64,000 bases of DNA from Rhodovulum robiginosum (GCF_003944755.1 NZ_RWGU01000051.1:372001-436000); one strand, 5' to 3'. Numbered from the stretch's first letter, positions 53,119 through 62,635 are shown. The notes: generated from the letters alone by a model not told the origin. Program-made: numbers and translations.

Positions 53119-53360
53119 AAAGCCGGATCGTGCTGCCGGCCGGACGTGCCTCGGGAATTGCCTTGGTCCGAGCATTGCGACCCGGTTGCCGCCCCAAGCC
53201 TCGACCCGAAGCCCGGCGTTGCGCGAGGGCACGCGGATGTTCATCCGATCGACATCGGCATGTTCGCGGCGGCCCTCGCCGCGTGGCCCGCTTGGGCGCG
53301 GTCAGGCGTGGCGCCAAGCTGCCGAGACGACCCGTCGCCTTGTCGGCGTGGGACCGCGTC

Positions 53361-53795
53361 TCAGCGCACACCGATCTCGGCCAGCGCGGCCATCAGTCTG
53401 GGCGGCAGGTCGGTGTCGTGCTGGCGGGCGGCGGACAGGTCGCGCGGAGCGATCTCTGACGGCAGGTAGCGCCAGCCCTGGAAAGGGCGTTTGGGCACGG
53501 CCTCGGTGCGCACCACGTCCGGGTCCAGTACGATGCCGCAGCGGGTGATGCCATCGGCGCCATCGACCGCGTCGAGGCGCAGGATGCGTTGCCGCGCCAG
53601 CAGCACCCCCTTGAACACCCAGTAAAGCGAGCCGCCGTTCAGCAGTTCGGCCTCGCGCTTGGGCCACATCCGGGTGACGTGGCGGGGCAGCCCGTCGGGC
53701 CCCTTGGCGCGCGGCTGGGCCTGCCAGTGCAGCAGATCCTCTACCCGCTCGGCGCCGACGCAGAGCTTTACCAGATTGACATGGGCCTTGCCCAT
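53361..53795 (-). CDS. DUF1489 family protein
   Basis: 144 residues, typical of DUF1489, which is largely confined to Alphaproteobacteria. Sequence features are HVNLVKLCVGAERVEDLLHWQ, YWVFKGVLLARQRIL, CGIVLDPDVVRTEAVPKRPFQGWRYL. The function is unknown. It is divergent from the ribonucleotide reductase gene across about 110 bp, and convergent with hisG. No signal peptide or membrane segment. Confidence 0.9.
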   Translation of the reverse strand: MGKAHVNLVKLCVGAERVEDLLHWQAQPRAKGPDGLPRHVTRMWPKREAELLNGGSLYWVFKGVLLARQRILRLDAVDGADGITRCGIVLDPDVVRTEAVPKRPFQGWRYLPSEIAPRDLSAARQHDTDLPPRLMAALAEIGVR

Positions 53796-53904
53796 CGTGC
53801 CCCCTAGATCATGATGATGAGTCGGCAGGGTAGGCTAGTTGTTGCGGAGTTCAAGCCGAACCCGTATCCTGATCGCCCTTTCCCGCCGCCCGAGGACCCG
53901 CCCG

Positions 53905-56202
53905 ATGACCCGTTTCGCCGCCCCCATCGCCGAGCAGATCTGGGACATGAAATACCGCCTCAAGGCGGCCGACGGCACGCCCCGCGATCTGACGGTCGAG
54001 GACAGCTGGCGGCGCATCGCCCGCGCGCTTGCCGTGGTCGAGGACGACCCGGCCCAATGGGAAGAGCGGTTTTACGATGCGCTCGTGGATTTCCGCTTTC
54101 TGCCCGCCGGCCGCATCACCGCCGGTGCCGGCACGGGGCGGTCGGTGACGCTGTTCAACTGCTTCGTGATGGGCACGATCCCCGACAGCATGGCCGGCAT
54201 CTTCGACATGCTGAAAGAGGCCGCGCTGACCATGCAGCAGGGCGGCGGCATTGGTTACGATTTCTCGACCATTCGGCCCAAGGGCGCCGATGTGCACGGC
54301 GTGGCGGCCGACGCCTCGGGGCCCTTGAGCTTCATGGACGTATGGGACGCGATGTGCCGCACGATCATGTCGGCGGGCTCGCGCCGGGGCGCGATGATGG
54401 CCACCATGCGCTGCGACCACCCCGACATCGAGGATTTCATCACCGCCAAGCAGGACGCCGCGCGCCTGCGGATGTTCAACCTCTCGGTGCTGGTGACCGA
54501 CGCGTTCATGGAGGCGGTGAAAAACGACGGATCTTGGGAGCTGATCTTCGGCGGCAAGGTCTACCACACGGTCCAGGCCCGCGATCTGTGGAACAAGATC
54601 ATGCGCGCCACCTACGACTATGCCGAGCCGGGCGTGATCTTCATCGACCGCATCAACGCGATGAACAACCTCAGCTATTGCGAGACCATCGCGGCCACCA
54701 ACCCCTGCGGCGAGCAGCCCCTGCCGCCCTACGGCGCCTGCCTGCTGGGGTCGATCAACCTCGCTCGGCTGGTGCGCGACCCGTTCGAGGATGCCGCGGC
54801 GCTGGACGAAGCGGAACTGGACGAGCTGGTCACCACCGCCGTGCGGATGATGGACAACGTGGTCGACGTCTCCCGCTTCGCCCTGCCGCAGCAGGCCGAC
54901 GAGGCCAAGGCCAAGCGGCGGATCGGGCTGGGCGTGACGGGGCTGGCCGATGCGCTGCTCATGGTGGGGCTGCGCTACGGCTCTGACGAGGCGGCGCGCC
55001 AGACGGAACGCTGGCTGCACCGGATCGCCCGCGCCGCCTACCTGGGTTCGGTGCAATTGGCGAAGGAGAAGGGCGCCTTCCCGCTGTTCGAGGCGGAAAA
55101 ATACCTCGCCAGCGGGTCGCTGACCCACATGGACGAGGACGTGCGCGCGGCCATCGCCGAGCACGGCATCCGCAACGCCCTGCTGACCTCGATCGCGCCC
55201 ACCGGCACGATCTCGCTTTACGCCGGCAACGTCTCGTCGGGTATCGAGCCGGTCTTCGCCTACAGCTACACCCGCAAGGTACTGCAGCGCGACGGCTCGC
55301 GCAGCGAGGAAGAGGTGGTCGATTACGCCGTACAGATGTGGCGCGAAAAATTCGGCGAGGCCGAACTGCCCGACCATTTCGTCAATGCCCAGACGCTGAG
55401 CCCGTCGGAGCATGTGAAGATGCAGGCCGCGGCGCAGAAATGGGTGGATTCGTCGATTTCCAAGACGATCAACTGCCCCGAGGATATCGACTTCGACGCC
55501 TTTCAGAACGTCTACCTGCAAGCCTACGAGACCGGGTGCAAGGGCTGCACCACCTACCGGCCGAACGATGTGACCGGCAGTGTGCTGAGTGTATCGGAGC
55601 AAAAACCCGAGGCCGCCTCGGCCGAGCATATCGTCGTAACCGACGGCCAGCACGCGGTGCCGCCCGGCGACGTGGTCTACATCTCCGAGCCGCTGGACCG
55701 CCCGCAGGCGCTGGAGGGCAACACCTACAAGCTCAAATGGCCCGACAGCGAGCACGCGATCTACATCACCATCAACGACGTGGTGGTCGGCGGGCGGCGG
55801 CGCCCCTTCGAGGTGTTCATCAACTCCAAGAACATGGAGCATTTCGCCTGGACGGTCGCGCTGACGCGGATGATCTCGGCGGTATTCCGGCGCGGCGGCG
55901 ACGTGTCCTTCGTGGTCGAGGAACTGAAGGCCGTGTTCGACCCCCGCGGTGGGGCCTGGATGCAGGGAAAGTACATCCCCTCGATCCTGGCCGCCATCGG
56001 CGGCGTGATCGAGCACCACCTGATCTCGATCGGTTTCATCGACGGCGAGGGGATGGGGCTGAAAGCCGACCCGCAGATCGAGGCCATGGCGGTCGGCGAA
56101 ACCCGCCGCGGCCCGGCCTGCCCAAGCTGCGGCTCTTACGAGATGCGGATGGTCGAGGGCTGCATGACCTGCATGAGTTGCGGGCATTCCAAATGCTCGT
56201 GA
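53905..56202 (+). CDS. nrdJ: Adenosylcobalamin-dependent (class II) ribonucleotide reductase
   Basis: 765 residues from ATG 53905, with GAGGA upstream; the longer open frame from 53839 is leader. Converts ribonucleotides to deoxyribonucleotides using a B12 radical. The active-site pair is C86 in FNCFVMG and the thiyl-radical Cys268 in TNPCGEQPLPPYGAC; QQGGGIGYDFS, and the PTGTISL loop are also present. A Cys-rich tail, CPSCGSYEMRMVEGCMTC and further CSCGHSKC-like spacing, provides the redox/metal-ribbon. No ATP-cone is seen at the N-terminus, so dATP inhibition is unlikely. No cobalamin riboswitch was found upstream. Confidence 0.94.
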   Translation: MTRFAAPIAEQIWDMKYRLKAADGTPRDLTVEDSWRRIARALAVVEDDPAQWEERFYDALVDFRFLPAGRITAGAGTGRSVTLFNCFVMGTIPDSMAGIFDMLKEAALTMQQGGGIGYDFSTIRPKGADVHGVAADASGPLSFMDVWDAMCRTIMSAGSRRGAMMATMRCDHPDIEDFITAKQDAARLRMFNLSVLVTDAFMEAVKNDGSWELIFGGKVYHTVQARDLWNKIMRATYDYAEPGVIFIDRINAMNNLSYCETIAATNPCGEQPLPPYGACLLGSINLARLVRDPFEDAAALDEAELDELVTTAVRMMDNVVDVSRFALPQQADEAKAKRRIGLGVTGLADALLMVGLRYGSDEAARQTERWLHRIARAAYLGSVQLAKEKGAFPLFEAEKYLASGSLTHMDEDVRAAIAEHGIRNALLTSIAPTGTISLYAGNVSSGIEPVFAYSYTRKVLQRDGSRSEEEVVDYAVQMWREKFGEAELPDHFVNAQTLSPSEHVKMQAAAQKWVDSSISKTINCPEDIDFDAFQNVYLQAYETGCKGCTTYRPNDVTGSVLSVSEQKPEAASAEHIVVTDGQHAVPPGDVVYISEPLDRPQALEGNTYKLKWPDSEHAIYITINDVVVGGRRRPFEVFINSKNMEHFAWTVALTRMISAVFRRGGDVSFVVEELKAVFDPRGGAWMQGKYIPSILAAIGGVIEHHLISIGFIDGEGMGLKADPQIEAMAVGETRRGPACPSCGSYEMRMVEGCMTCMSCGHSKCS

Positions 56203-56260
56203 GCGGCTGACAGGGTCGGGTGATGTGACCGCCAAATCGTGTCCATTTGCGCCATCCAAA

Positions 56261-56680
56261 GGCTCTGTTGCACAAATCCTGTCAGGGATTCATCTCGTGA
56301 CTCCAGCGTGGTAGCTGGGATACAGGCGCAGACCTACCCCCCCGATCTACAGGACCAGGAACTGGCCGGCCTAAAATGAGGCGCTGAAGCGCCGGGGCTC
56401 GCTGACGATCTGGTTCGACCCCGGGATGAGCTGGGGTGCCGCCCCGACAGGCAGGCGCTGCCGCCATCCAGACCTGCCTTTCAATGAAAGGGCTGTTCGG
56501 CATGGTCGACATTGAGAGCGTCATTGGTCCGAGCGACAATGTCGACGCTGCAGACGACCGGCTTCGTCGAGCGCCGATTGCGCCTGGCCGATCTCGACTG
56601 GACGGTGCCCGACTTCAGCACCTTGAGCCGGCGCCGGAAAACTCTGACCGCAAACATCCCGTATTGTGGGTCGATGCTGC
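56261..56680 (+). mobile_element. Remnant of an IS5-family insertion sequence (left end and broken transposase)
   Basis: GGCTCTGTTGCACAAATCC at 56261 resembles IS5/IS903-group terminal repeats. The following DNA encodes transposase pieces in more than one frame: EALKRRGSLTIWFDPGMSW-like at about 56378-56438, then TCLSMKGLF, and LQTTGFVERRLRLADLDWTV with PDFSTLSRRRKTLTANIPY at 56540-56665. In-frame stops and small deletions separate them. The catalytic DDE part and the right-hand terminal repeat are missing, so it cannot move. It lies between nrdJ and the CDGSH-fusion gene. Confidence 0.8.
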
Positions 56681-56721
56681 GCCGGGTCTTGAGTGATACC
56701 CTGCGGGCGTGGTGCCGATAG
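56512..56721 (+). pseudogene. Broken IS5-family transposase N-terminal fragment
   Basis: The longest surviving open stretch of the element, 69 residues. Its middle part, LQTTGFVERRLRLADLDWTV and PDFSTLSRRRKTL, is the N-terminal DUF772-like domain of IS5 transposases. The first residues and the last ones (RVLSDTLRAWCR) are not transposase-like, showing deletion on both sides. Confidence 0.8.
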
Positions 56722-56755
56722 CGCGACCGGGGCGGCGCGGAATTAGGCCGCGCCG

Positions 56756-58297
56756 TCAGGTCCCGACGCCGGCGAAGCGGACGCCGCTCAGATCGGCCAT
56801 CTCGCGCTTCCAGGTGGCGAGGTCGCGCTGTGACAGGTCCGACAGCTTGTCGTGCCCGCAAGCGCGGGCGAGCACCTGCATCAGTTCGACCGATGCGCCG
56901 AAGTAGCGGGCAAGCCGCTTTGCGCCCACCTGCACGTCGAGCCGGGCGCGCAGTTCAGGGTCTTGTGTGGCAACGCCGGACGGGCAGTTGTTGGTATGGC
57001 AGATCCGCGCCGCGACACAGCCGACCGCCTGGATGCCCGCATTGGCCACAGCGACGGCATCCGCCCCCAGCGCCAGTGCCTTGGTGAAATCCTCGGCAAC
57101 CCTGAGGCCGCCGGTTATCACCAGCGTCACCTCGCCGCCCGTGCGATTGTCCAGGTGCCGGCGCGCGCGGGCCAGCGCCGGTATGGTCGGAACCGAGATA
57201 TGATCGCGGAACAGAAGGGGCGCGGCCCCGGTGCCGCCGCCCCGCCCGTCGAGGATGATGTAGTCGGCGCCGGCCTCCAGCGCGAAATCGATGTCGTCTT
57301 CGATATGGTTGGCCGACAGCTTGAACCCGATGGGAATGCCGCCGGAGCGTTCGCGCACCTCGTCCGCCAGCTTGCGAAAGTCCCCGGCGCTGTCGAGATC
57401 GGGGAAACTGCTGGGCGAGTAGGCGCTTTGACCGGGCTCCACGCCGCGCAGTTCGGCGATCTTGCCCTCGACCTTTTCACCGGGAAGGTATCCGCCCGTG
57501 CCCGTCTTGGCGGCCTGGCCGCCCTTGAAATGAAAGGCCTGGACCGTCTCGACCAGTTCCGGCTCCCAGCCGAACCCGGCCGGTGCCAGCTCGTAGAAAT
57601 ACCGGCTGTTCTCGGCCTTTTCCTCGGCCAGCATACCGCCTTCGCCCGAGCAGATGCCGGTGCCCGCCATCTCTGCCCCGCGTGCCAGCGCGATCTTGGC
57701 TTCCTCGGACAGCGCGCCAAAGCTCATGTCCGACACGAAGAGCGGAATGCCGAGGCGCAGCGGCTTGGCGGCACGCGGCCCGATCACCGTTTCCGTGGCG
57801 ACGGGGTGATCGTCGGCAAGGGGCTTGCGCGCCACCTGCGCCGGCAGGATCTGAATGTCGTCCCAGTGCGGCAGATCCTTTCGCGGCACCCCCATCGCGT
57901 CGACCTCGCCGTGCCGGCCGATCTGTGACAGCCCGTCACGCGCCAGGGCGTGGATGCGCGCGACGGTCGGTTCCTCTGCCGTGGGCTTGGCGTCGGGGGC
58001 GCTGTTGCCCTCGCGCTCCTGAGATGACGGTACGTCATCGCCAACCGACAGGTCGTCCAGCGTTGCATGGGTGCCGTCGCAAAACGGCGCGTTGCCCGTC
58101 GCCTTGCACCGGCACAGCGTCGCGCGCTCGGTCTTTTCGGCGGTAAAGCTGACGGGTTCGAGACCGGTGCCTTCGTGAGAGCCGTCGCAAAACGGTTGAT
58201 TTTGCGAACGTCCGCACCGGCACCAGGAATAGGTTTTTCCCTCCTCCAGATCGACGGTCTGCGGGGATTTCGCGGCGATGACGGGGGCTTCGGTCAT
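56756..58297 (-). CDS. Two CDGSH iron-sulfur domains fused to an FMN-binding glutamate-synthase-like domain
   Basis: 513 residues from the ATG at 58297. Two N-terminal CDGSH motifs, each C-x-C-x8-C-x3-H, bind 2Fe-2S clusters: C26, C28, C37, H41 (CRCGRSQNQPFCDGSH) and C62, C64, C73, H77 (CRCKATGNAPFCDGTH). The rest matches the synthase domain of glutamate synthase: VSDMSFGALSEEAKIALARGAE, PGEKVEGKIAELRG, GFKLSANHIEDDIDFALEAGADYIILDGRGGGTG and RICHTNNCPSGVATQ, the 3Fe-4S motif. The glutaminase domain is absent, so the substrate is unknown. It lies about 100 bp upstream of nothing but the IS remnant, and follows the SDR gene in the same direction. Confidence 0.88.
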   Translation of the reverse strand: MTEAPVIAAKSPQTVDLEEGKTYSWCRCGRSQNQPFCDGSHEGTGLEPVSFTAEKTERATLCRCKATGNAPFCDGTHATLDDLSVGDDVPSSQEREGNSAPDAKPTAEEPTVARIHALARDGLSQIGRHGEVDAMGVPRKDLPHWDDIQILPAQVARKPLADDHPVATETVIGPRAAKPLRLGIPLFVSDMSFGALSEEAKIALARGAEMAGTGICSGEGGMLAEEKAENSRYFYELAPAGFGWEPELVETVQAFHFKGGQAAKTGTGGYLPGEKVEGKIAELRGVEPGQSAYSPSSFPDLDSAGDFRKLADEVRERSGGIPIGFKLSANHIEDDIDFALEAGADYIILDGRGGGTGAAPLLFRDHISVPTIPALARARRHLDNRTGGEVTLVITGGLRVAEDFTKALALGADAVAVANAGIQAVGCVAARICHTNNCPSGVATQDPELRARLDVQVGAKRLARYFGASVELMQVLARACGHDKLSDLSQRDLATWKREMADLSGVRFAGVGT

Positions 58298-58399
58298 GAT
58301 GTCGGTTTCCGTTAGGTCTGCGATGGCGTCGCTTTGGCCTTGGTCGCGTCGCGTCCGCATCTCGGAGAAATCGGTGGCGCGAGCGGTGCGGCCCGAGGA

Positions 58400-59071
58400 T
58401 TAGCCCGTCGGCATGATGTGGATTTCGCGCACCTCTGCGCGCGGGTTCGACTCGAGCGCGAACATCACCGCGTCGGCGACATCCTCGGGTTTGATCTTGT
58501 CCGGCTTCGGCGTGTCGAAGAACGGCGTGTCGACCATTCCGGGCGAGATCACCGTACAGCGCCCGCCCCATTCGCGCATTTCCTCGGACATGTTGCCGCC
58601 ATAACCGTGCACGAACCACTTCGTCGCGGAATAGATCGAGCCCTTGATATGGCGTCGTCCCGCGGCCGAGCCGGTCAGCACCAGATGCCCTTTGGACTTG
58701 CGCAACTCCGGCAGCGCGGCGCGCGCGGTGTAAAGAACGCCCATCACGTTGAGATCGACCAGTTGACGCCACTCGTCGGGATCGCCGTTTTCGGTGCCGG
58801 GCGTGTCGAGGCCGCGGCCGGCATTGGCGAAGGCGGCATCGAGCGCGCCGAACCGCTCCACCGTTTGCGCCACGGCCGCCTGTTGTGCGGCCAGGTCGGT
58901 GGCATCCCCCGCAAGTGGCAACGCGGCATCGCCCAGCTCGGACGCGAGCGCCTCGATCCTGTCTGCCGATCGCGCCATCAGGCCGACATTCCAGCCCATT
59001 GCGGTCGCGGCACGGGCCGTCGCGGCGCCGATACCGGTGGATGCGCCAGTGATAAGCAGCGTTTTGGTCAT
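58400..59071 (-). CDS. Short-chain dehydrogenase/reductase
   Basis: 223 residues from the ATG at 59071. Classical SDR: LLITGASTGIGAATARAA (cofactor loop TGxxxGIG), NAGRG, and the catalytic Ser, Tyr and Lys in LTGSAAGRRHIKGSIYSATKWF. RSADR after the second strand suggests NADP preference. The substrate is unknown. It precedes the CDGSH/glutamate-synthase gene by about 100 bp on the same strand and may be co-expressed. Confidence 0.93.
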   Translation of the reverse strand: MTKTLLITGASTGIGAATARAATAMGWNVGLMARSADRIEALASELGDAALPLAGDATDLAAQQAAVAQTVERFGALDAAFANAGRGLDTPGTENGDPDEWRQLVDLNVMGVLYTARAALPELRKSKGHLVLTGSAAGRRHIKGSIYSATKWFVHGYGGNMSEEMREWGGRCTVISPGMVDTPFFDTPKPDKIKPEDVADAVMFALESNPRAEVREIHIMPTG

Positions 59072-59434
59072 CGTCGGCCCCCGTTTTCCTTGGTCCTTCA
59101 GTGAAACAACTGTTGCTGTGTCCCTGGAAGGCAAGTGCGGCCGCGGAAATGCTGCCCGAGGCAAGTGGGCCTTGCGCGCCGGGCGGCCCTCCGGGCGGGA
59201 CACCGAGAAACCGGCCCCGCAAGCACGCGCCCAAAAAGGCAACACCAATCGCGGCGCAAGATCGGCCGTTGACCTTGCCCCACCGGGCGTCCCGTGCCAC
59301 GGGTCCCAAAAGACGGTCTTGCGGTGACGCCTGGACGATCCGGCCTCTTATGTGCCTAGACATGCCGCCCCGGCTGACGTAGCGGTACAGCCTTTCGCGC
59401 CGCGCCGGCGCATGGCCCCACGGATGTTGCCCCG
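59072..59434. other. Intergenic region between divergent SDR and DEAD-box helicase genes
   Basis: 363 bp, no gene supported. A TTGACC at about 59274 could be a -35 element for the helicase but has no good -10 partner. A long leader is common for cold-inducible DEAD-box helicase genes, but no specific cold-shock element was recognised. Confidence 0.45.
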
Positions 59435-61462
59435 ATGATCTCAACCCTTGCCGATGCCCTCGCCGAACGCGGGTTCGACACCCTGACCGAGGTACAGCAG
59501 GCCGTGACGGCCCCCGACCTGGCCGAAGCAGACCTGTTGGTCTCGGCCCAGACCGGGTCGGGCAAGACCGTGGGGTTCGGGCTTGCCATTGCGGCGACGC
59601 TGATGGGGCCGGAGGTGCGCCTTGCGCCCCCGGCAGCCCCGCTGGCGCTGGTCGTCGCGCCGACGCGGGAACTGGCGCTGCAGGTCCAGCGGGAACTGGC
59701 CTGGCTATACGCCAAGGCGGGCGCGCGGGTGGTGTCCTGCATCGGGGGCATGGACGCGCGCGAGGAACGGCGCGCGCTGGACCGCGGCGCGCATATCGTC
59801 GTCGGCACGCCGGGGCGGCTGCGCGATCACATCACCCGCGGCAACCTCGATCTGACCGGCATCCGCGCCATCGTGCTGGACGAGGCGGACGAGATGCTGG
59901 ACCTCGGCTTTCGCGAGGATCTGGAATTCATGCTGGGCGCGGCGCCCGAAGATCGCCGGACGCTGCTGTTTTCGGCCACCGTGCCGCCGGCGATTGCCGA
60001 CCTCGCCAAGCAGTATCAGCGCGACGCGGTTCGCGTGACGACCCTGTCGCGCGGCACGCAGCACGCCGATATCGCCTATCAGGCCGTGCAGGTTTCCATG
60101 GCCGATTGCGAACACGCGATCATCAACCTGCTGCGGTTTCACGACGCGCCCCGGTCGATCGTCTTTGCCAATACGCGGGCCGCGGTCGCCCGTCTGGCCG
60201 CGCGCCTTGCCAACAGGGGGCTGCCTGTCGTCAGCCTCTCGGGTGAGCTCAGCCAGGACGAGCGCAGCCACGCGCTGCAGGCGATGCGCGACGGGCGCGC
60301 GCGGGTCTGCGTCGCCACCGACGTGGCTGCCCGCGGTATCGACCTGCCGAACCTCGACCTGGTGATCCATGCCGACCTGCCCACCAATACCGAGGGATTG
60401 CTGCACCGATCGGGGCGCACGGGCCGTGCCGGGCGCAAGGGGATCTCGGCGCTGATCGTGCCCGACAAGTTTTCGAACAAGGCCGCGCGGCTATTGAAAT
60501 GGGCGAAGATCGAGGCCGAATGGATCTTCGCGCCGACCCCCGAGGAAATCCTCGCCCTCGATGAAACCCGCCTGCTTGCCGATCCGGTCTGGACGCCCGA
60601 ATTGACCGAGGCCGAGGCCGCCTTCGCAGCCGGGCTGATGGCCGAATACGGGCCCGAGCGGATCGCTGCGGCCTGCCTGCGGCTCTACCGAGCGCGCCTG
60701 TCCGCCCCCGAAGAGCTGAACGCGCCAACGGCCCGTGCCCCTCGAACCGAACGCGCGCCTTTCGGTCCCTCGGTCTGGTTCGAGCTGTCGGTCGGTCACG
60801 ACCGCCGGGCCGAGGCGCGCTGGCTGCTGCCGCTGCTCTGCCGGGCCGGAAACCTCGACAAGACGCAGATCGGCAAGATCCGCGTGCTGCCCGACACCAC
60901 CCTCGTCGAGATCGCCGAGTCGGCGGTGCCCGGCATGCTCGACCGGCTGGGACCGCAGGGCGAGCTGGAAGACGGTATTCACGCGGTAAAACGCGACAGC
61001 CCGCCCGAAGACACCCATGTGCCCCGTCCGGCGCCGGACCGTCCGCGCCCCGCGCGAGAGGATGACAGCGCGCCGCGCCCGGCCCGCAAGCCGCCTGCCC
61101 AAACCGGTGCGCCCCGCGCCGCGGCGCGCCCGGAAACCGCGCCCAAGCCCCCCCGGAAACCCGACCCCAAGCCCAACTCGCCGGCGCCCCGGCCCCCCGC
61201 CGCGCCAGCGAAAGCCAAGGAAAAGGACGCCCCGCGCAAGCCGCGCCACCCGGCCCGGAAAAAGGACGCGGTACGGCCCAACGCCGACCAGCGCGGGCCC
61301 GCGCAGGCCGGGCCGAAGGGCGAGGCCGGCCGCGATGCGACGCGTGCCGGTGCCATGGACACCTCGAAACGGATGGACCGGCCCGATGCCAAGAAACGGC
61401 GTGCCGGGAAATCGACGCCGAACCGCAAGGGCGGCGACGCGCCGCCACGACGCAAAAGGTAA
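59435..61462 (+). CDS. DEAD-box ATP-dependent RNA helicase with DbpA-like RNA-binding domain and basic tail
   Basis: 675 residues. Motifs in order: Q-motif region FDTLTEVQQAVT, Walker A AQTGSGKT, PTRELALQ, GTPGRLRDHI, DEAD (VLDEADEMLDLGF), SAT (LFSATVPP), then ATDVAARGIDLPNLDLVIH and HRSGRTGRAGRKG. After residue about 440 is a DbpA-type RNA-binding domain (WFELSVGHDRRAEARWLLPLLC). The last 150 residues are a disordered Pro/Arg/Lys/Ala tail with many PRPA and RKP repeats, likely an RNA anchor. Related to CsdA/DeaD and DbpA, which act in ribosome assembly and mRNA decay. Confidence 0.93.
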   Translation: MISTLADALAERGFDTLTEVQQAVTAPDLAEADLLVSAQTGSGKTVGFGLAIAATLMGPEVRLAPPAAPLALVVAPTRELALQVQRELAWLYAKAGARVVSCIGGMDAREERRALDRGAHIVVGTPGRLRDHITRGNLDLTGIRAIVLDEADEMLDLGFREDLEFMLGAAPEDRRTLLFSATVPPAIADLAKQYQRDAVRVTTLSRGTQHADIAYQAVQVSMADCEHAIINLLRFHDAPRSIVFANTRAAVARLAARLANRGLPVVSLSGELSQDERSHALQAMRDGRARVCVATDVAARGIDLPNLDLVIHADLPTNTEGLLHRSGRTGRAGRKGISALIVPDKFSNKAARLLKWAKIEAEWIFAPTPEEILALDETRLLADPVWTPELTEAEAAFAAGLMAEYGPERIAAACLRLYRARLSAPEELNAPTARAPRTERAPFGPSVWFELSVGHDRRAEARWLLPLLCRAGNLDKTQIGKIRVLPDTTLVEIAESAVPGMLDRLGPQGELEDGIHAVKRDSPPEDTHVPRPAPDRPRPAREDDSAPRPARKPPAQTGAPRAAARPETAPKPPRKPDPKPNSPAPRPPAAPAKAKEKDAPRKPRHPARKKDAVRPNADQRGPAQAGPKGEAGRDATRAGAMDTSKRMDRPDAKKRRAGKSTPNRKGGDAPPRRKR

Positions 61463-61651
61463 CGCTTTGCGCCGGCCGCCGGCGTTCAGCCGCGGCGCCG
61501 GTCGGATATTGCGGCACACACGCCGCTCTTATCCTGCACGGTCGGTGTCCTTTTCTCGGCGCGGACAGTGGCGGTTGGCGGGGCTGTTTTGGACGTCTGG
61601 GGTCAATCCGCTAGGCTTTCACCATCTTCGGACCGAATGCGGGGAAACACC

Positions 61652-62635
61652 GTGCTGGACATCTTGATACCGCTCGTCGGCGGATTGGTTCTGCTGATTG
61701 CCGGCGGAGACCTCCTTGTGCGCGGCGCTGTCCGGGTGGCCGCAACCTTGGGAGTCTCGCCCCTCGTGATCGGGCTCACCCTGGTTGGCTTCGGCACATC
61801 GACACCGGAACTCGTCACCTCGGTACAGGCCGCTCTGACCGACGCGCCAGGGATCGCCTACGGCAACATCGTCGGTTCGAATATCGCCAACGTTCTTCTG
61901 ATCGGCGGGGTTGCCTCGATCGTCTTCCCGATTGCGGTCACCTCCTCGGCGCTGAGGCGAGACGCGTTCGTCATGCTGGCCGCGACGGTCGCCTTTGCCG
62001 GTCTCGCCGCCACGATGTCACCGAGCCGGCCGCTTGGCGCCGTGTTCGTGGCGGCGCTTGCGCTCTACATCTATCGCGCGTTCCGTCAGGAACGCTCGCC
62101 GGCGCATCCGGACCACGGGGCCGTCTACGACAAGAGCCGCGCCACCCAGGACGCCGACCCGGCGCTTTCGCCGCCGACGGCGCCCGGTGGATCGATGGCG
62201 GTCTCGGTGTTGCTGGCCGTGGCCGGGCTCGCCCTGGTCGTTCTTGGCGGAAAGCTTCTGGTCGAGGGGGCTGTCGCACTGGCGCGGGGCTTTGGAATGT
62301 CCGAAACGGTGATCGGTCTGACTATCGTCGCCATCGGGACGTCCATGCCGGAGTTGGTGACCTCGATCGTCGCCGGGCTGAAGCGACAGAGCGATGTCGC
62401 ATTCGGCAATATCGTCGGCTCGAACATCTACAATATCCTCGGTATCGGCGGTGCGACCGCCTTGATCGCCCCCGGGGCGGTACCGCCGGAAATTGTCCGC
62501 TTCGACAATCTCGTCATGGTCGGCGTTTCGTTTGTGCTGGTCGGTTTCGCCTATAGCGGCATGCGGATCGCACGGTGGGAAGGCGGGCTGCTGCTTGCCG
62601 GCTATGGTGGGTATGTCTTCTACATCTGGCCCTGA
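61652..62635 (+). CDS. Calcium/sodium antiporter (CaCA family, YrbG-like)
   Basis: 327 residues from GTG 61652, preceded by GGGGAAA; an ATG at 61637 would add five residues. Two inverted alpha repeats carry the ion site: GFGTSTPELVTSVQAAL with GNIVGSNIANVLLIGG in the first half and AIGTSMPELVTSIVAGL with GNIVGSNIYNILGIGG in the second. Ten membrane segments with a central cytoplasmic loop (RQERSPAHPDHGAVYDKSRA). It exchanges calcium or related cations for sodium or protons; the physiological ion is unknown. Confidence 0.93.
   Translation: MLDILIPLVGGLVLLIAGGDLLVRGAVRVAATLGVSPLVIGLTLVGFGTSTPELVTSVQAALTDAPGIAYGNIVGSNIANVLLIGGVASIVFPIAVTSSALRRDAFVMLAATVAFAGLAATMSPSRPLGAVFVAALALYIYRAFRQERSPAHPDHGAVYDKSRATQDADPALSPPTAPGGSMAVSVLLAVAGLALVVLGGKLLVEGAVALARGFGMSETVIGLTIVAIGTSMPELVTSIVAGLKRQSDVAFGNIVGSNIYNILGIGGATALIAPGAVPPEIVRFDNLVMVGVSFVLVGFAYSGMRIARWEGGLLLAGYGGYVFYIWP

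Larger units (their letters stand above)
56203..56755. other. 553-bp gap holding a decayed insertion sequence
   Basis: No intact gene. Most of the gap is the remnant described under the IS5-family entry. 56203-56260 and 56680-56755 show nothing recognisable; the latter ends at the stop of the CDGSH/glutamate-synthase gene. Confidence 0.6.

Noticed and set aside
53107-53469. 120-codon plus-strand frame after hisG
   Set aside because: Runs into the DUF1489 gene on the other strand; no ribosome site and no recognisable family.
53796-53904. Cobalamin riboswitch before nrdJ
   Set aside because: The gap is too short and lacks the B12-box-like conserved sequence.
53851-56259. 802-codon minus-strand frame opposite nrdJ
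   Set aside because: Antisense artefact; class II reductase motifs are on the plus strand.
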